From contig CM057454.1 of NCBI GenBank assembly GCA_016271365.2, forward strand, positions 460,790,501 to 460,854,500: 64,000 bases of DNA. The letters run 5' to 3'. The notes beneath the pieces were generated by a model. It ran no database searches. It had not been told where the DNA came from and saw only the letters and a list, made by a program, of their open reading frames with translations. The position numbers and the translations under genes are program-made. Below are positions 1-10,876 of this stretch, piece after piece. The stretch is from Neoceratodus forsteri (Eukaryota; Chordata; Ceratodontiformes; Ceratodontidae). Position 1 is the stretch's first letter, and each line of letters starts with the position of its first letter.

Positions 1-779
1 CAGTCTTGGGGCGCATCCTTTGGGCATTTATGTGGGCAATCTTCAGCCTTTTGGATGATTGATGTTGAGCTATTGGGGGAAGGGTATGAATAAGGGCATG
101 CAGGGCTTGGGGTTGAGCTGTATATCACCCACCTGGGTAAGGAGGATGAGGAGAGGTAGGAAAGTCCAGGCTGGGGAAAAGAGTTGCTTCACAGTAATAC
201 AGTTGAGTGGCATAGTTGCAAGTAGACTTTTGTGGAACCACCACCCAAGGTAGTAACATCCAGTTTGGGGAGGCAGGGAATCAAAAGATGCCTGTGTGTG
301 GGTTCCTCAGAAATTTGCCATGGTAGTGGGTACACACTGTAATAAAGTAGTCAGTGGCGTAGAGGATCAGAAGGCAGGGAAGGTAGCCAAGCAGCCTGCC
401 TTACACATAGAGGGAGGGCAATGGATGCAGTTCCTTGATATAAAGAGGTAGGAGGGGAGCCAAGATGACATCTACTGGTCATTTAATATATCTTGAATCT
501 GTAGGAAGGAGGAATACTCCCTTAGGATTATAAGTATAGGATTAAGCTGATGCCCTCAGTGGTAGGGCCTTATAAGGAGCTAATGGCAAACTGGGGTGAT
601 AGTTCCAGCACCCATAAGTAACACAGAGGGTCAGATAGGTTGTAACCAAAGTGAGGAGATGGAAAAATATGACACTCTGAATAGAAGTATAGTAATAACC
701 GATAGTAGGCAGGAGGTGGGGGAGGGCTGATCTGGAAAGTTAATGGGTCTTAGAGGCCAGGTCAAAAATTGTAACTGTT
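1..779. other. unassigned sequence, no gene seen
   Basis: I see no coding exon, terminal repeat or recognisable repeat family here. Open frames are short and lack family motifs. The plus strand is purine-rich and GGA/AGG-rich, which alone produces short open frames. Confidence 0.5.
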
Positions 780-865
780 AGGATGGCCTAGTGGTTAGAG
801 TGACTGACTACCATGTATATTAGGTCTGGATGGAAGGGCTAGGGGTTCAAAACCAATTGCATGCA
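780..865 (+). repeat. tRNA-derived SINE head
   Basis: The stretch has an A-box-like TGGCCTAGTGGTTAGAG near 783-800 and a B-box-like GGGTTCAAAACC near 843-855, at tRNA-like spacing. These are the internal RNA polymerase III promoter elements of tRNA-derived SINEs. The arms do not pair well enough for a functional tRNA, and the sequence runs on into unrelated DNA. It resembles the head of the MIR-like SINEs at 2598 and 55797, but the conserved core is not evident. Confidence 0.5.
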
Positions 866-1382
866 CAGAACTGGAGGAGGGGAGTAGGGTACATCGAGGT
901 TGATTAGAGAGGAAATGTTAAGGTTCAGAACATAATTTGAAACAACATGGCAATTTATATGAGGGGTGAGTAATGGTTGAGAGTAGTACTGCAGTGACCC
1001 ATAGTGGCCGGCTTGTATAAGCTGCTGTGGGAGATTTGGGGTGATAATATGAGCTGCAGATGATCACGTGACACCAAGAGCCAACAAATGTAATGCGCTC
1101 CTAGGGTGGGAGTTGGCATGGGGCAGCCACCACGGTAGTGGTGGCGGGCTAGCAAAGCTGACAAATTCTCTGTGTTGGGGAATGGGGCAGGCTGGTGGCC
1201 ACTGTGTGGGGGAGAGTAGCACTGGCTGTTGGCTCCTTGACTTGCTGTCCATGTCTTGTAAGTGGAGGAATGGAAGGAGAAGGTTAGTACAGGCAGCAGG
1301 GGATTACAGGGTCAACCAGCAAATGAAGAAAAGTTGCAGAGGTCACTACTGGGTTGTCAGATCTACCAGATAGAACAGATTA
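866..1382. other. unassigned sequence, no gene seen
   Basis: Overlapping short open frames on both strands lack family motifs. I see no terminal repeats or tandem structure. Confidence 0.45.
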
Positions 1383-2475
1383 CCATTTCTGCCTGTCATA
1401 CATAGAGGCACACCAGTAACTGTTGATAGACAATTCATTTCAGTGCCTTGTTACTGACATTATTTCTTTAGAGTCCAATCCAACCGTCTGTAGTAAGTAC
1501 ACTGCTGTGCTGCAAACAGAGTGGTTTGTGTAACAGAGGCTTAGGCAGGCAAGTTAAATAAGGCGAGGCACCATCCCAGCCAGATATGATGCTCCAATGG
1601 GAGATTTGGAGTGCCAAACTGCCTGCTTGTCCAGAAAGTTCTGATTCTGTCTCTTGGGTTATAAGTAAAATGAATCAGCATCTGGTGGTATTTTTGGCGA
1701 ATACTTCTTAAATGAGAAAACTGGGCAGAGTGGGTCATTTGGTGTCTCATACATGTAACCCCTCAGTCTCTCCTTGTTGGCCTCATGGATTCCATGGTGT
1801 TTTTTTGTATCTTCATTAAATGCCAATGTTACATACTCTCTGCCATTCTCATCTTCTCTCACAGTAAAGGATGACAGCTTCAGCTGTCTAAGCCCTTCAC
1901 ATCCCAGATGAGCAAAGTGTAATTGTACATTGAACCATACCCTCTGTACTAATCCTGGTGCAGTACTGGTGTTGAGTGCTGCACCGTTTCTTAGCTTCTG
2001 TAGGTCTGGGTCGTTTATCCTGGGGTAGTGTGTTGATCTGTCTCCTCCTTCTTTATAGATATTTTTAGGGGACCAATAAAATCATTGTTGGCAGTGATAA
2101 AGTCTTCTCCATGCAAAATATTGATTGTCCTACTACATGGTGGATTGTTCAGGTGTCAGTTTAGTCCAGCTCTCATGCCTACGTAGCTGCATAAGCTGTA
2201 GAGCTTCTTTTCTTTTGTGTACACTGACACAGAATTGTCGAAGGGTGTCATTTAGTTCTGTGATGCTGTAGTGTTCAAAGTCAGAGTTTTTGTTGCTGTC
2301 TGCTAGCCACTCCTTGAACAGTTTCATTGCCCATTGTGCTGCTTTCCTGGTGTTTTGTTCATTTCAATTTCCCTTGAGTATATCAAGCTCCTCATTGGCT
2401 ATTGGCTTACGTCTTGATACCAGTGTCTGCCTCTCAAGTGATTCGTTGGGATGTTGGGACATATCATTCTCCTGT
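1383..2475 (-). pseudogene. Crypton-type tyrosine recombinase (DUF3504 / KIAA1958-like), broken
   Basis: Read on the minus strand, the pieces collinearly match the DUF3504 recombinase family of Crypton DNA transposons and their domesticated relatives (KIAA1958, QRICH1, ZMYM2/3/4). In order they are: an N-terminal helix ending in MKLFKEWL (about 2300-2330); NRTINILHGEDF-like sequence (about 2100); DRSTHYPRINDPDLQKL (about 2000-2040); the catalytic-arginine region LGCEGLRQL; REDENGREYVTLAFNE; VWHSKSPIGA; then YTNHSVCSTAV near 1510 and INSYWCASM near 1410. The HxxR box reads HSVC, so the second catalytic arginine is lost. The nucleophilic tyrosine (INSY) is still present. At least one frameshift (near 2060-2130) and several in-frame stops (for example just after DADSFYL and after SVTRH) show it is dead. 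This family integrates by tyrosine-recombinase chemistry and has no terminal inverted repeats; none are seen. Family assignment is confident; exact limits are not. Confidence 0.8.
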
Positions 2476-2571
2476 TCAGTGGCAAAGAAACAACAATTTA
2501 GAATTTATTACACCACATGGTAACATTACTAACTACATTAACTATGTTTGCACCACATATCACTGGCATGA

Positions 2572-2602
2572 CACACACACACACACACGCACACACATAC
2601 AG
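2572..2602. repeat. (CA)n microsatellite
   Basis: An ACACAC run of about 30 bases lies directly before the SINE at 2598. Confidence 0.9.
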
Positions 2603-2790
2603 TATAACGCAGTGGTTTAAGGCTCTGAGCTGCAAATCTGGTGACATCCGGCAGACCAGACCTGGGTTTGAATCCCACAGCTTCCACTTGCATACTGTGT
2701 GACCCTGAGCAAGTCACTTAACTTCCCTGTGCTCCCAGGTCACACCTGTAAATAAACTTTCAGCTTAGTGTGCTACTTCTGGTTAAACAA
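2598..2790 (+). repeat. MIR-like CORE-SINE
   Basis: The tRNA-related head has A box GCAGTGGTTTAAGGC and B box GGGTTTGAATCCC. It is followed by the conserved core TGTGTGACCCTGAGCAAGTC and ACTTAACTTCCCTGTGC, the hallmark of MIR/CORE-SINEs. The tail runs TTAGTGTGCTACTTCTGG into an A-rich end. The copy at 55797-55990 shares head, core and tail. Confidence 0.85.
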
Positions 2791-2887
2791 CTAGAAAAAA
2801 ACCACACACACAATATTCACTGTAGATGTGTTGTACTGTGTCTAATCAGGTGCAACATTAATGCAGTGATTTTTTATAGCATTTGTC

Positions 2888-3430
2888 TGTTGGGAGGGTG
2901 TTAATGCGCAGTTAATCACTCCCGCATGGTGAGATCCAGAAGCAAATGGTCTGATACCTTTTACTGGACCAACATAGATGTTATAAAAAGAAAACAATTT
3001 CTAAGCTTTCGGACCAACCAAGTCCTTCTCTGAGACCTGTTAAGTCTCCGAGGAAGGACTTGGTTGGTCCGAAAGCTTAGACACCGTTTTGTTTTTGTAA
3101 CATTTATGTTAGACCAATAAAAGGTATCAAGCCATTTGCTTCTGGTTATGTTCTTACAATGACCAATATGGCAACTAATCTATTTCTGTATGTCCTGCAT
3201 GGTGAGTGTGACAATGTGGTAGAAGCCATTTGTGAAGGCTACAAAGCTCCCCTTGGGTTGGGGTGGGGGGAGAGGGTTGGCAGATTTGTAAGTTAACTAT
3301 TTTACATGCCTCCTTGCTGTTATATAAAAAGGGGAAATGATAGTAGTAATTGACCATGTTGCACTTGGCCACATCTCAGGCCTCATCTGTTAAACACAGC
3401 GTGATTAACTGTACATAAGGCATGTACCCC
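2888..3430. repeat. decayed foldback element split by a nested palindrome
   Basis: The left arm has TTAATGCGCAGTTAATCAC (about 2900). The right arm has GCGTGATTAACTGTAC (about 3400). Both resemble the arm motif of the 148-bp foldback at 3880. The palindrome at 2936-3145 lies between them. The arms are too diverged for firm boundaries. Confidence 0.35.
2936..3145. repeat. 210-bp foldback (palindromic) MITE
   Basis: The stretch starts CCAGAAGCAAATGG and ends CCATTTGCTTCTGG. The arms stay complementary inward through ATACCTTTTA-TGG, TGTTATAAAAA and AAGCTTTCGGACCAACCAAG, leaving a centre of about 25 bases near 3034-3058. There is no coding capacity. Arms of about 90 bp indicate a foldback non-autonomous element. 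I do not know the autonomous partner. Confidence 0.75.
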
Positions 3431-3609
3431 ATGGATATGTTATTCAATTCTTTTGTGTTCTGTGGCACTTGACTGGGTCTTTTCCTGGTGGGATTAGAAG
3501 AAGTGGTATATAACTAATGAGGCTTGGGAGATAGCTAGGTGCAACTTGAAGACATATTCCTGTCAATCTACTCATTATAGTAGTCATTACATATGCCAAG
3601 CAGTTCTTT
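3146..3609. other. unassigned sequence, no gene seen
   Basis: Contains only short open frames without family motifs. The right-hand remnant of the decayed foldback element falls near 3400. Confidence 0.45.
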
Positions 3610-3721
3610 TAATGGAGCATTAACACCCCCCCCCATTAGGTGGGGTATGTGGTGTTGATCTGTGCTTTTTTTTTGCCACATTGACTAGTCTGGGGAGGGG
3701 GTGTTAACAGCACATTAACAT
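3610..3721. repeat. small foldback related to the 148-bp family
   Basis: The left arm TTAATGGAGCATTAACACCCCC pairs with the right arm around GGGGGTGTTAACAGCACATTAA. The arm motif is close to that of the elements at 3880 and 14916 (TTAATG..C..TTAA.CACCCC). Confidence 0.45.
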
Positions 3722-3879
3722 AGATTGTTCATATGTGTTGTTGTTGTAACCACCAGGCACACTTGCTGACCAGGACTGAGTGGCGGATGAACTATTTAAA
3801 TTGTTGCATACAAAAGAAACAAAAATCAGAAACAAAATATGAAAGAACACAACAATAAATGGGTTCTCCTTATCATAAT

Positions 3880-4027
3880 AGCAATAAGGAATGTCTAAGG
3901 ATTATGTTAATGTCCTATTAATCACCCCATGGGGGCACGTGGCACTCAGCTGCACCTCATGCCACATCACACCCAGAGTGGGTGATTAACAGGACATTAA
4001 CAGAACCCTTAGACATACCTTATTGCT
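3880..4027. repeat. 148-bp foldback MITE, copy 1
   Basis: Ends AGCAATAAGG and CCTTATTGCT are complementary. The arms continue through ATGTCTAAGG, TTATGTTAATGTCC and TTAATCACCC, about 50 bp each. The centre carries GTGGCACTCAGCT and ATGCCAC. A second copy of the same length lies at 14916-15063. No target duplication is clear. There is no coding capacity. Confidence 0.8.
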
Positions 4028-4049
4028 TAGATGGCTACCCTGCACCTAT

Positions 4050-4051
<2 letters not shown>

Positions 4052-4080
<29 letters not shown>

Positions 4081-4081
4081 G
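4052..4081. repeat. (TA)n microsatellite
   Basis: Alternating TATATA for about 30 bases. Confidence 0.9.
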
Positions 4082-4085
4082 AACA

Positions 4086-4760
4086 AGGTATTTATTTATT
4101 TGTTTATTTATTTATTTAAAAGTTTTACCAGGAAGGCATACTGAGCAGAGTACTGCTCGATTCCAGATGCATACTGGGGGTGAGGGCAGAGGAGAAATAC
4201 ATAGTTACAGAGAGTACATAAAAGAGCATACATTACAGAGAAGGTTACAGAGGACAGAGAGGCAATACACAGCTAATATGTTACAGGGAGTGTGAGTACA
4301 AGGAGCCACCAAGCATCTGCAAGGTAGGTGTATACTTCAGTGGCAGGTAGTTGTTGTGCAAGGCTCTAGAACATCCACAAATACAGTACTGCGCCTATAA
4401 CCAACACCAGGAAGAATGCTAAGCTAATGCAAGAACAGGTCCTAGGCACATGTGCAGGCAGAGGTGAAATAAGTTTTGAGTAGGGAGTTAAGGTGCTGAG
4501 TGGGGGGGGGGGCATGCTGAGTGCCCATGTGAGGGAGTTCCACAGTTTAGGCATGCAGTACCTGAAGGCTGTCTGACCTGCTGAGGTGGCCATATGTGGG
4601 ACAGTCATGAAGCACGAGTTGAAGTTTCTGATAGGGTAGGCTGGAGGGGGATTTTGGAATAAGCATGCTTGGATATACCTCTTCCTTGTGACAAGTGATG
4701 ACACCACACAACAAATGGGCAGACTGCTATGGGACTGTATTTTCCCCCTCACAACAGACA
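4086..4760 (-). pseudogene. LINE 3' end (L2-like), 5'-truncated
   Basis: On the minus strand the sequence encodes the end of a non-LTR reverse transcriptase ORF. Between about 4640 and 4450 it reads SCFMTVPHMATSAGQTAFRY, then CMPKLWNSL, the usual C-terminal FxxxAPxLWNSLP motif of L2/CR1-group LINEs. It continues into a 3' untranslated region and ends in an AAATAAATAAA-type tail, seen as TATTTATTTATTT on the plus strand at about 4090-4118. Everything upstream of the last ~100 codons is missing, the normal result of incomplete target-primed reverse transcription. Similar 3' ends lie at 56025-57065 and 58826-59345. Confidence 0.7.
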
Positions 4761-4839
4761 CACATCAGTTAACAACAACAACAATAACAACACTTGGTCA
4801 CACAGTAAGTGAGCTAGACTGCAGTTGTAAGAGACATTC

Positions 4840-5160
4840 TTAATGATTTATTGCTCTGCACCCCCAAAAACTTGTGCTGTTCATTACAGCTGTTTCCGTG
4901 GTCTGAAAATCTGATATTTCTTCAGTGGTGGTCTCCCTTGACTTCGTTTCTGTGTCAATTGTATGAGATGCAGGCAGCAGAGATGAACTGCCCAACAAAG
5001 GATTTTCACCTGCATTAGCCATGATGGTTACGGTGGCTTGACTGACAACAGTTTCAGTTGGAATATCTTGTTTTTGCTCTTTGGTGTCTACCAGTAATTG
5101 AATGAATGGGCTGAAGAAGCATGTTAAGCAAAGATTAACGTAGGGTTGGTGGAGTGTCAC
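4840..5160 (-). other. candidate terminal exon of unknown origin
   Basis: The minus strand has an open frame of about 85 codons from a splice-acceptor-like TGCTTCTTCAG near 5112-5122 to a TAA at 4840. It encodes a polar, Thr/Glu-rich peptide (TETVVSQATVTIMANAGENP, later TETKSRETTTEEISDF). The composition looks protein-like, but I do not recognise the protein, and no flanking exon or poly(A) signal was identified. It could equally be a chance frame or part of an unknown retrocopy. Confidence 0.2.
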
Positions 5161-6207
5161 TAACTGTAACAGGGTGCTACCTGTTATCAGTATACAGCCC
5201 CTGGAAATAAAGAATAAAGAACCATATGTGCCAGTTCTTGTCTCTCTTGATTTTTTATCTCACCCTTTACTATCCTCTCATTTCTTCTTCTTTACTTTTC
5301 CTGCTTCTTTGCCAGGGTGGCCAGCCTGACAAAACCCTAAGCTCTTTTTTTGCTGTCCTCTTTTCCCAAAAGACTCCCTTGCAGTGCACAATAGTGCTGG
5401 AAGCACTTGTTTCGATCTCCCAAATTGAAGATACTTTTACAGCACAAGTCACGCTGTTAGTAAAAGCTCCTGAGTGGGAGCATAAAGAAAAAGCACATGT
5501 CGTGCTGGGGTAACAGATGCTGAAATGATAGGCATTATGTTAGCGCATGTTGCGCTTTATTTTAGAAGTTCTGGTGCCCCTGAGTGCTGAATGGTTCCGC
5601 TGTAAGCATGACTGAGCACTGGATCCACTGCTGCAGAATGCAGCTTCTTTGAAAATGCCCTGGTGATTACTTTTTCTCCTGGTCACAAGGTGAGACTCAG
5701 GAGGACAATAAAGATTGGAGCAGGATGCTCCAGCAGCAGCTGAAGTGCTCCTTGTTCTGAGCAAGATGCCAGGAGTTGCTTCAGAGCAAAAAGCGTGCTC
5801 CGAAGTGATGTAGACTGCTGCATAGTGTGGCAAGAATCAAAGGCATTTGCTGACTAGTGGGACACTACAGGCAGGAGAATATAAGCCTTGTAGTGTCCCA
5901 TAAATGGAGAAAATAATTTAAAAGTGATTCTGGCAGCCCAGAGATGTTGTGACTGGGTCTGCCTTACAAAATAAAGGACAATAAGATTATAAGGCCAGAA
6001 ATAGGCCCAAATGAAATATGACCCGACGGCTTGACATTTCAGCCTTCAGGACAACTTTTGAAAACTATTGGTAATGGCAGGGGCTCATAAAGGAAACTAA
6101 GCACAGAGCCCCTGCAGATTAAATACATGATGCACTATAGAAAAACCCCTAGGAAGAGTTTTCTGCTTTTGGTTGGCTTTATTTATTTATACAGTATGTA
6201 CATAGAC
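5161..6207. other. unassigned sequence, no gene seen
   Basis: Short open frames at 5226-5513 and 5540-5833 carry no recognised motif. A 12-bp-arm hairpin occurs at 5858-5900, and a short TTTATTTATTTA run near 6178-6190. Confidence 0.4.
5858..5900. repeat. short perfect hairpin
   Basis: TGGGACACTACA at 5858 is the exact reverse complement of TGTAGTGTCCCA ending at 5900, with a loop of about 19 bases. It may be a minimal foldback or an end of a lost element. Confidence 0.55.
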
Positions 6208-6812
6208 TGTTGAGAAAATATCTTCTCAGGTCTCCTGAGCTGGCAGGAGAAAGAAGATAGGGAGAGCACCCCTATACTTTCCTTCCCCTAGCCAACTCAG
6301 AGATGCCTGTAGAATTACAAGATTAATTAAAGTGTAATTACCTGTGGGGAGCCATTCAGCCTAGGTGTTCCTATAGGGCTGGCAGGCCTGACATTGCCCC
6401 TATTTATCTGTTTAGAGGCTGATGATGTCACAGCCAATGTGAACTCCCCAAAAGTATGATGTAATCCCTAGAGCTTAAATACTGCTCACCACTAGGGGAG
6501 AGAGAGATAGAGTTGAGTCAGTTGTTGTGCTGACTGTGAAGGAGGAGGACCTGTATTGTGTGCTGAATATTTCACACAGGTATTTCATCAGAGTGTAAGA
6601 AGGAGATTATGCTCAAGTATTGGCTTAAGTTAAGCCACTGGCTCTATGAAGGAAGTAGAGACCTGGAGATTTATTTTGTTACTGGACTAACTTTTCCTGA
6701 TTTTCTTTCTGTATATATTTTGGACTTTTATAGTAATAAAATGATAGGTGCAATCCTGCATCTTTTATGCACCTGATCTCTGCCTATTGTGCCTCTTTGT
6801 AGCCCACCACAC
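6208..6812 (+). repeat. LTR-like sequence (possible solo LTR)
   Basis: The segment starts TGTTGAGAAAATATC and ends CCCACCACA, so it has TG...CA termini. It has a TATA-like TTAAATAC at about 6475 and a poly(A) signal AATAAA at 6735, about 75 bases before the end, in the order expected for U3-R-U5. No matching 4-6 bp target duplication is visible, and no partner LTR or internal region is in the window. The retroelement class is unknown. Confidence 0.35.
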
Positions 6813-8522
6813 TCACACTAACTAATCAAAATGCAGGGATTAAAGTACCATTACCGTAATTGCCAAACACAATGTAATACACTGTAGGGTTGGAATGTTT
6901 TTTTATGAATTCTTGGCAACAAGTACAATGTAGGAATACTAGTGTTAGCCACAGTCACAAAGTCAACTTCCTCTTTAGAGATCCAGCCCCAAGAAAGAGA
7001 AAAATGTGCCCAAGAATCCAGGGGATGTTCAAAAGCTGCTGTGTAAATTTCAGGGAGAGTGTTATCATTCTGAGTGTCTTGTAATTAGCACATTACCTCT
7101 TGTTTATGGTGAACTTTATCCTGGATAAAAGTCTTTCCATCTTCCCATCTTTGTTGGTTGGCTTTATCTCAATGGAGTCAATATCTTGTAAATTCTGCAG
7201 TGCCTCTTGTACTGTACATGCTTAGAAAAATTAGAACTAGAATGTTTAATCTCCCAATTGGAGTAAAACTTTTCTCTACCTCATCCTACAGAGGACCAGT
7301 CTTTGAAAGGTTGTAATAGTTGGATTGTGTCCTGTGCCAGGTCCAGATTTTGACAGTAACTTAAACAGGTGTTTCCTGAATACAACAACCCCCCACTGTA
7401 AGGAAGTACCTTTACCCAATGGGAATTCAGATGTTATAGCTATATAATCATTAGGTTATTTTGTACTGTAACTTGAATAGCTACTAATTGGTTCAGGTAG
7501 GGGCATCCATTGTAGAAACATGAGAACTTCCATCCAAAACAGAGCAGCTGAATCAGCTGGATCAGCTGGAATAGAGTCATCAATTGATGTATCACTGAAA
7601 CTACCCCTAGCAGATCTACTGTAGATACAAAACAAATTTTGCAGATGGATTTTTCTAAAATAGTTTGGTAAGTCTATATGTAACTGAATGTAATTGATCC
7701 TTGTATTGGGCACAAAAGATAACATCCCTGTTAAGTATAGTAGTAGCAGCTAATTTGGCAAGTTATTTTCCAAAATCTCTGGAGGTTTGTAAATAGATTT
7801 TCAGGAGATTTCCTACAGCATAGGCCGTCTCAGAGATTTATGTCTCCAAGTATGTCCAGAGAATCTAGGGAGATAACTTGCTGAAGCAACTGCTACTGCT
7901 GCACTTTTTCTTATTCTTCCATCAATGTAAAGGAAGAAATATTGGCAACCTAATTTATTTTCAGGAAGATAGCAACTTTGGACTGATGTAGACTATATCT
8001 CTGTTACCCTGGTCCTTTGTCACTGCTTTGTTTCCCACTGCCTAACTTCTTATTTGATGTCTCCAGTACTGGAGTATTTTTTTGGTGGGGGTTTGTTGTT
8101 GAGTATAACCTAAAAAAGACACAGAATGATGTGACGGGCTACTGGATGAGCTTTTATCATGGGATGGTTAATTGCTTGTGTTGCTGGAATATCAGCTGAA
8201 ATCCTTACATCTACATCTCCCAAAGGATACTAATTTGCTTGTTTTGTAAATGACCTTTGGGTTTGACACACCTAAACAATTCATTACTATAATAGTCCTT
8301 TGAATCTTATAGAAATCTCTCGTTTCCGAGTCCTTTTTTTCATACACAGATGTTTGTAGCATACATTGGTTGTACCATACAACTAAGAAACTAAATCCAT
8401 GAGCGTGCTCACTCTATCCACCATTGCATAATAGGTAGCCCCCTAGGTTTACATTTCCAGAAGTACCACAATTCTTGCTCTGATGCTAAGCACTTGGATC
8501 ACATCATACCAAGACTTCAACG
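6813..8522. other. unassigned AT-rich sequence, no gene seen
   Basis: Open frames at 6890-7084, 7456-7725 and 8017-8199 are short and lack family motifs. I see no terminal repeats or tandem arrays. Confidence 0.45.
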
Positions 8523-8830
8523 CATACCTCTCAACCTCTTGCTTCATGAATCAGGGACAAGGCTTGAAAAAATCAGGGACAAAGACCCCAAATCAGGGAC
8601 ACATCATAAATATTGGTACTATTCACTTGGAAAGCTGATATAATCAAAGGATTTGTGATAAGATGTATTTTACGAAGATGAACAAGTCTGTACCTTTAAG
8701 GTTTGACATTCTTTTGTGCTTTTAATCCTTACCGTTATGTCACAAAAACAAACATTTTACGAGGGACAGAGGAAAATTTTGAGGCAAAAGCAGGGATGTC
8801 CCTGAAGATCAGGGACAGCTGAGAGGTATG
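8523..8830. repeat. hAT-like MITE, 308 bp, with 8-bp target duplication
   Basis: The left end CATACCTCTCAAC and right end CTGAGAGGTATG are complementary. AATCAGGGAC motifs recur inside both ends. The element is flanked by CTTCAACG (8515-8522) and CTTCAGCG (8831-8838), an 8-bp direct repeat with one mismatch. An 8-bp duplication is typical of hAT superfamily insertions. There is no coding capacity, so it depends on a transposase elsewhere. Related CATACCTC-ended elements are common in amphibian and fish genomes (general knowledge; no family name claimed). Confidence 0.7.
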
Positions 8831-8838
8831 CTTCAGCG

Positions 8839-10727
8839 TAAGAGAAAAAAGTTAAAGGTTTCATTTTAAACTAATGAATTCACAGCTTTCAGATGGAAAA
8901 AGTCTCATAGAAATGTCTTCTGAAACTCATCTACCATAGTAACAAGACAGATCATAAATTCCTGTTCTTTCTTGGCTAAAGACATTTAGAGATATTTTAT
9001 TGGCTAAATATACACATCTGCCTAGCGATAAAGCTTTTTTACTAGAGCTTGTGGGAGGAGTCATGCAGGTGTAGGGGTCCAGATATATATATATATATAT
9101 ATATCTGTTTCAAGTAAACATCTTGAGTTAGAAAACAGAAAGTGAGAGAAGGAGAGAAAAGGAGTTGCAGGCTCTGGCAGAATCTGCAGCTACATGGAAG
9201 GACAGACTGGCAAAACAGACAGAAATAAAATGTAGTATGGAGCTGAATTCAGAAGGTGCAGTCTCTAGGTTTAGAAGTTGTACATTAGAAATAGAGGAGA
9301 AAAGATTTAAGAGCATGACAGCAAATATGGCCAACAGCACTAAAATTGAATGTTACAAGCTATATCCAAAAGTCTGGAATGCTGCCGCACAAGACCAATC
9401 TGGGAAGCAGAATCTGTCCATCCATAAAGTCTGTTGCATTACCACATGTTCAGTACCAACAATGTAATCTGGCCACGGACTAAACGGCCAGTCTTACCAT
9501 ATGCATTTCACTTGTTAATCTAAACAAGTAAAGAACTGTATATAGTCAATGTTTTTAAGGTAAAGGTGTGATACAGACCAAACAGAAGGCAGCCACATGT
9601 GATAGAAGGTGTGACTCATGGCAGCAAGAAGCCTTGCTGTGGTGCAGTCTTTCTGGCCAAAAAAGGTGACAGAGTGGACTACCATGGGCAGTGATTTGAG
9701 GAGAGTGCAAATTTTCAGGGAGCTTTAAATCGTATTTTTTCTGCTATCAGGAAAGTACCTACATAATAACAGTAAGCATGAAACCAGAGTATTCTATGCT
9801 AGCGGATCTCAACTGGTGAGGCTCACCTCCCTGATGAGGGGCAGGGACATTCCAGAGGAGGCACAGAAACCCTTCTGGCTTTCCCTATCTGCAGCATGCA
9901 TACTGCTGTATGAGTGCTATACCACCTACTTCAGCATCCCCAGTCCTGCCTTCCTCTGTAGCTGAGCACCATCTGACACAGCCTCCCTAAGCTAAATTAC
10001 ATATTCCTCCTTCTGCTCCCCGTGCAGCACAAGAGACATGATGTTGACCTTATTCAGGGGGAATTGTGCAACCCCCCTCACCTGCTGAGCAGTACAGGAA
10101 ATGTAGCGCCAACTTCCTCCTCATGACTTTGGCAGTCTGGCCGCAATACACAACCCCTCTGCAGCACAAGACAAGTACTGCTGACATCTTCCTCTTAAGC
10201 TCTGGGCATACTTTGAAAAATTGCTGTGCACATCTTGGAGCAAAGGCAGACAGTCAGGATCAGGAGGCAGCCAATTGGAGATCTTGAAAAGAATGAAAGA
10301 TGACCAGTTTCAAGCAGGGGAATTTCCACCAATGAGAAGGAGGCATAGGGAGTCAATTGGAACACAGGTGTTGCAGCCAAAGGGGGCTATGAGACAGCAG
10401 CTAATCAGCTCACCTGCTAGAATGGTTTCTGGCAATACAAAAATGCATGGAAGCAGGAATGTTTTTCCTTTCCTTGAAGATGTTTGAATTTGCTGGATTT
10501 GCTGACTTGACCTGACAACTTGGCCCATTTTGCTGACCCCAAGCTGACGACCTTGACAAATTGGAGACGCTGACCCAGACCAACTGGAGATGCCAACTTG
10601 AAGTATTTTATCCTGCTGACTTAGACTATCGGAAGCTGCTGAACCCAACAATCTCCTCCCACCAACCTGGACTAGCTCATCCATTGACTAAGACTTCTCC
10701 GGACTTCAGCTAGCTCTGCATACCCCA
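8839..10727. other. unassigned sequence, no gene seen
   Basis: Contains a (TA)n run at about 9080-9106. Open frames at 9165-9467 and 10066-10684 have no recognised motif. Segment 10490-10690 has recurring GCTGAC/TTGAC words suggestive of an old tandem origin, without a clear period. Confidence 0.4.
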
Positions 10728-10876
10728 TTCAATTCAATTTTCAATTTAAATTTTATTGATCAACTTTGCTGATGTTCTAGACAAAGTCATGACAATTTAA
10801 AATCATCCTTATTACACAATATATAAAACATAAATATACCTATAGGAACAATTTAAAATCATCCTTATTACACAAT
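10728..10876 (-). repeat. 3' terminal part of the Ingi/Vingi-like LINE
   Basis: On the minus strand this is an AT-rich 3' untranslated end finishing in AATAAAATTTAAATTG and ATTGAATT repeats. A 56-bp unit starting ACAATTTAAAATCATCC is tandemly repeated at 10792 and 10848. The second unit is cut by the Harbinger element at 10877 and resumes at 14677, which shows this piece is continuous with the LINE body at 15262-17465. Confidence 0.65.

Noticed and set aside
2598..2690. Possible tRNA gene
   Set aside because: A and B boxes are present but the MIR core follows and the cloverleaf does not form; it is a SINE head. The same holds for 780-865 and 55797-55880.
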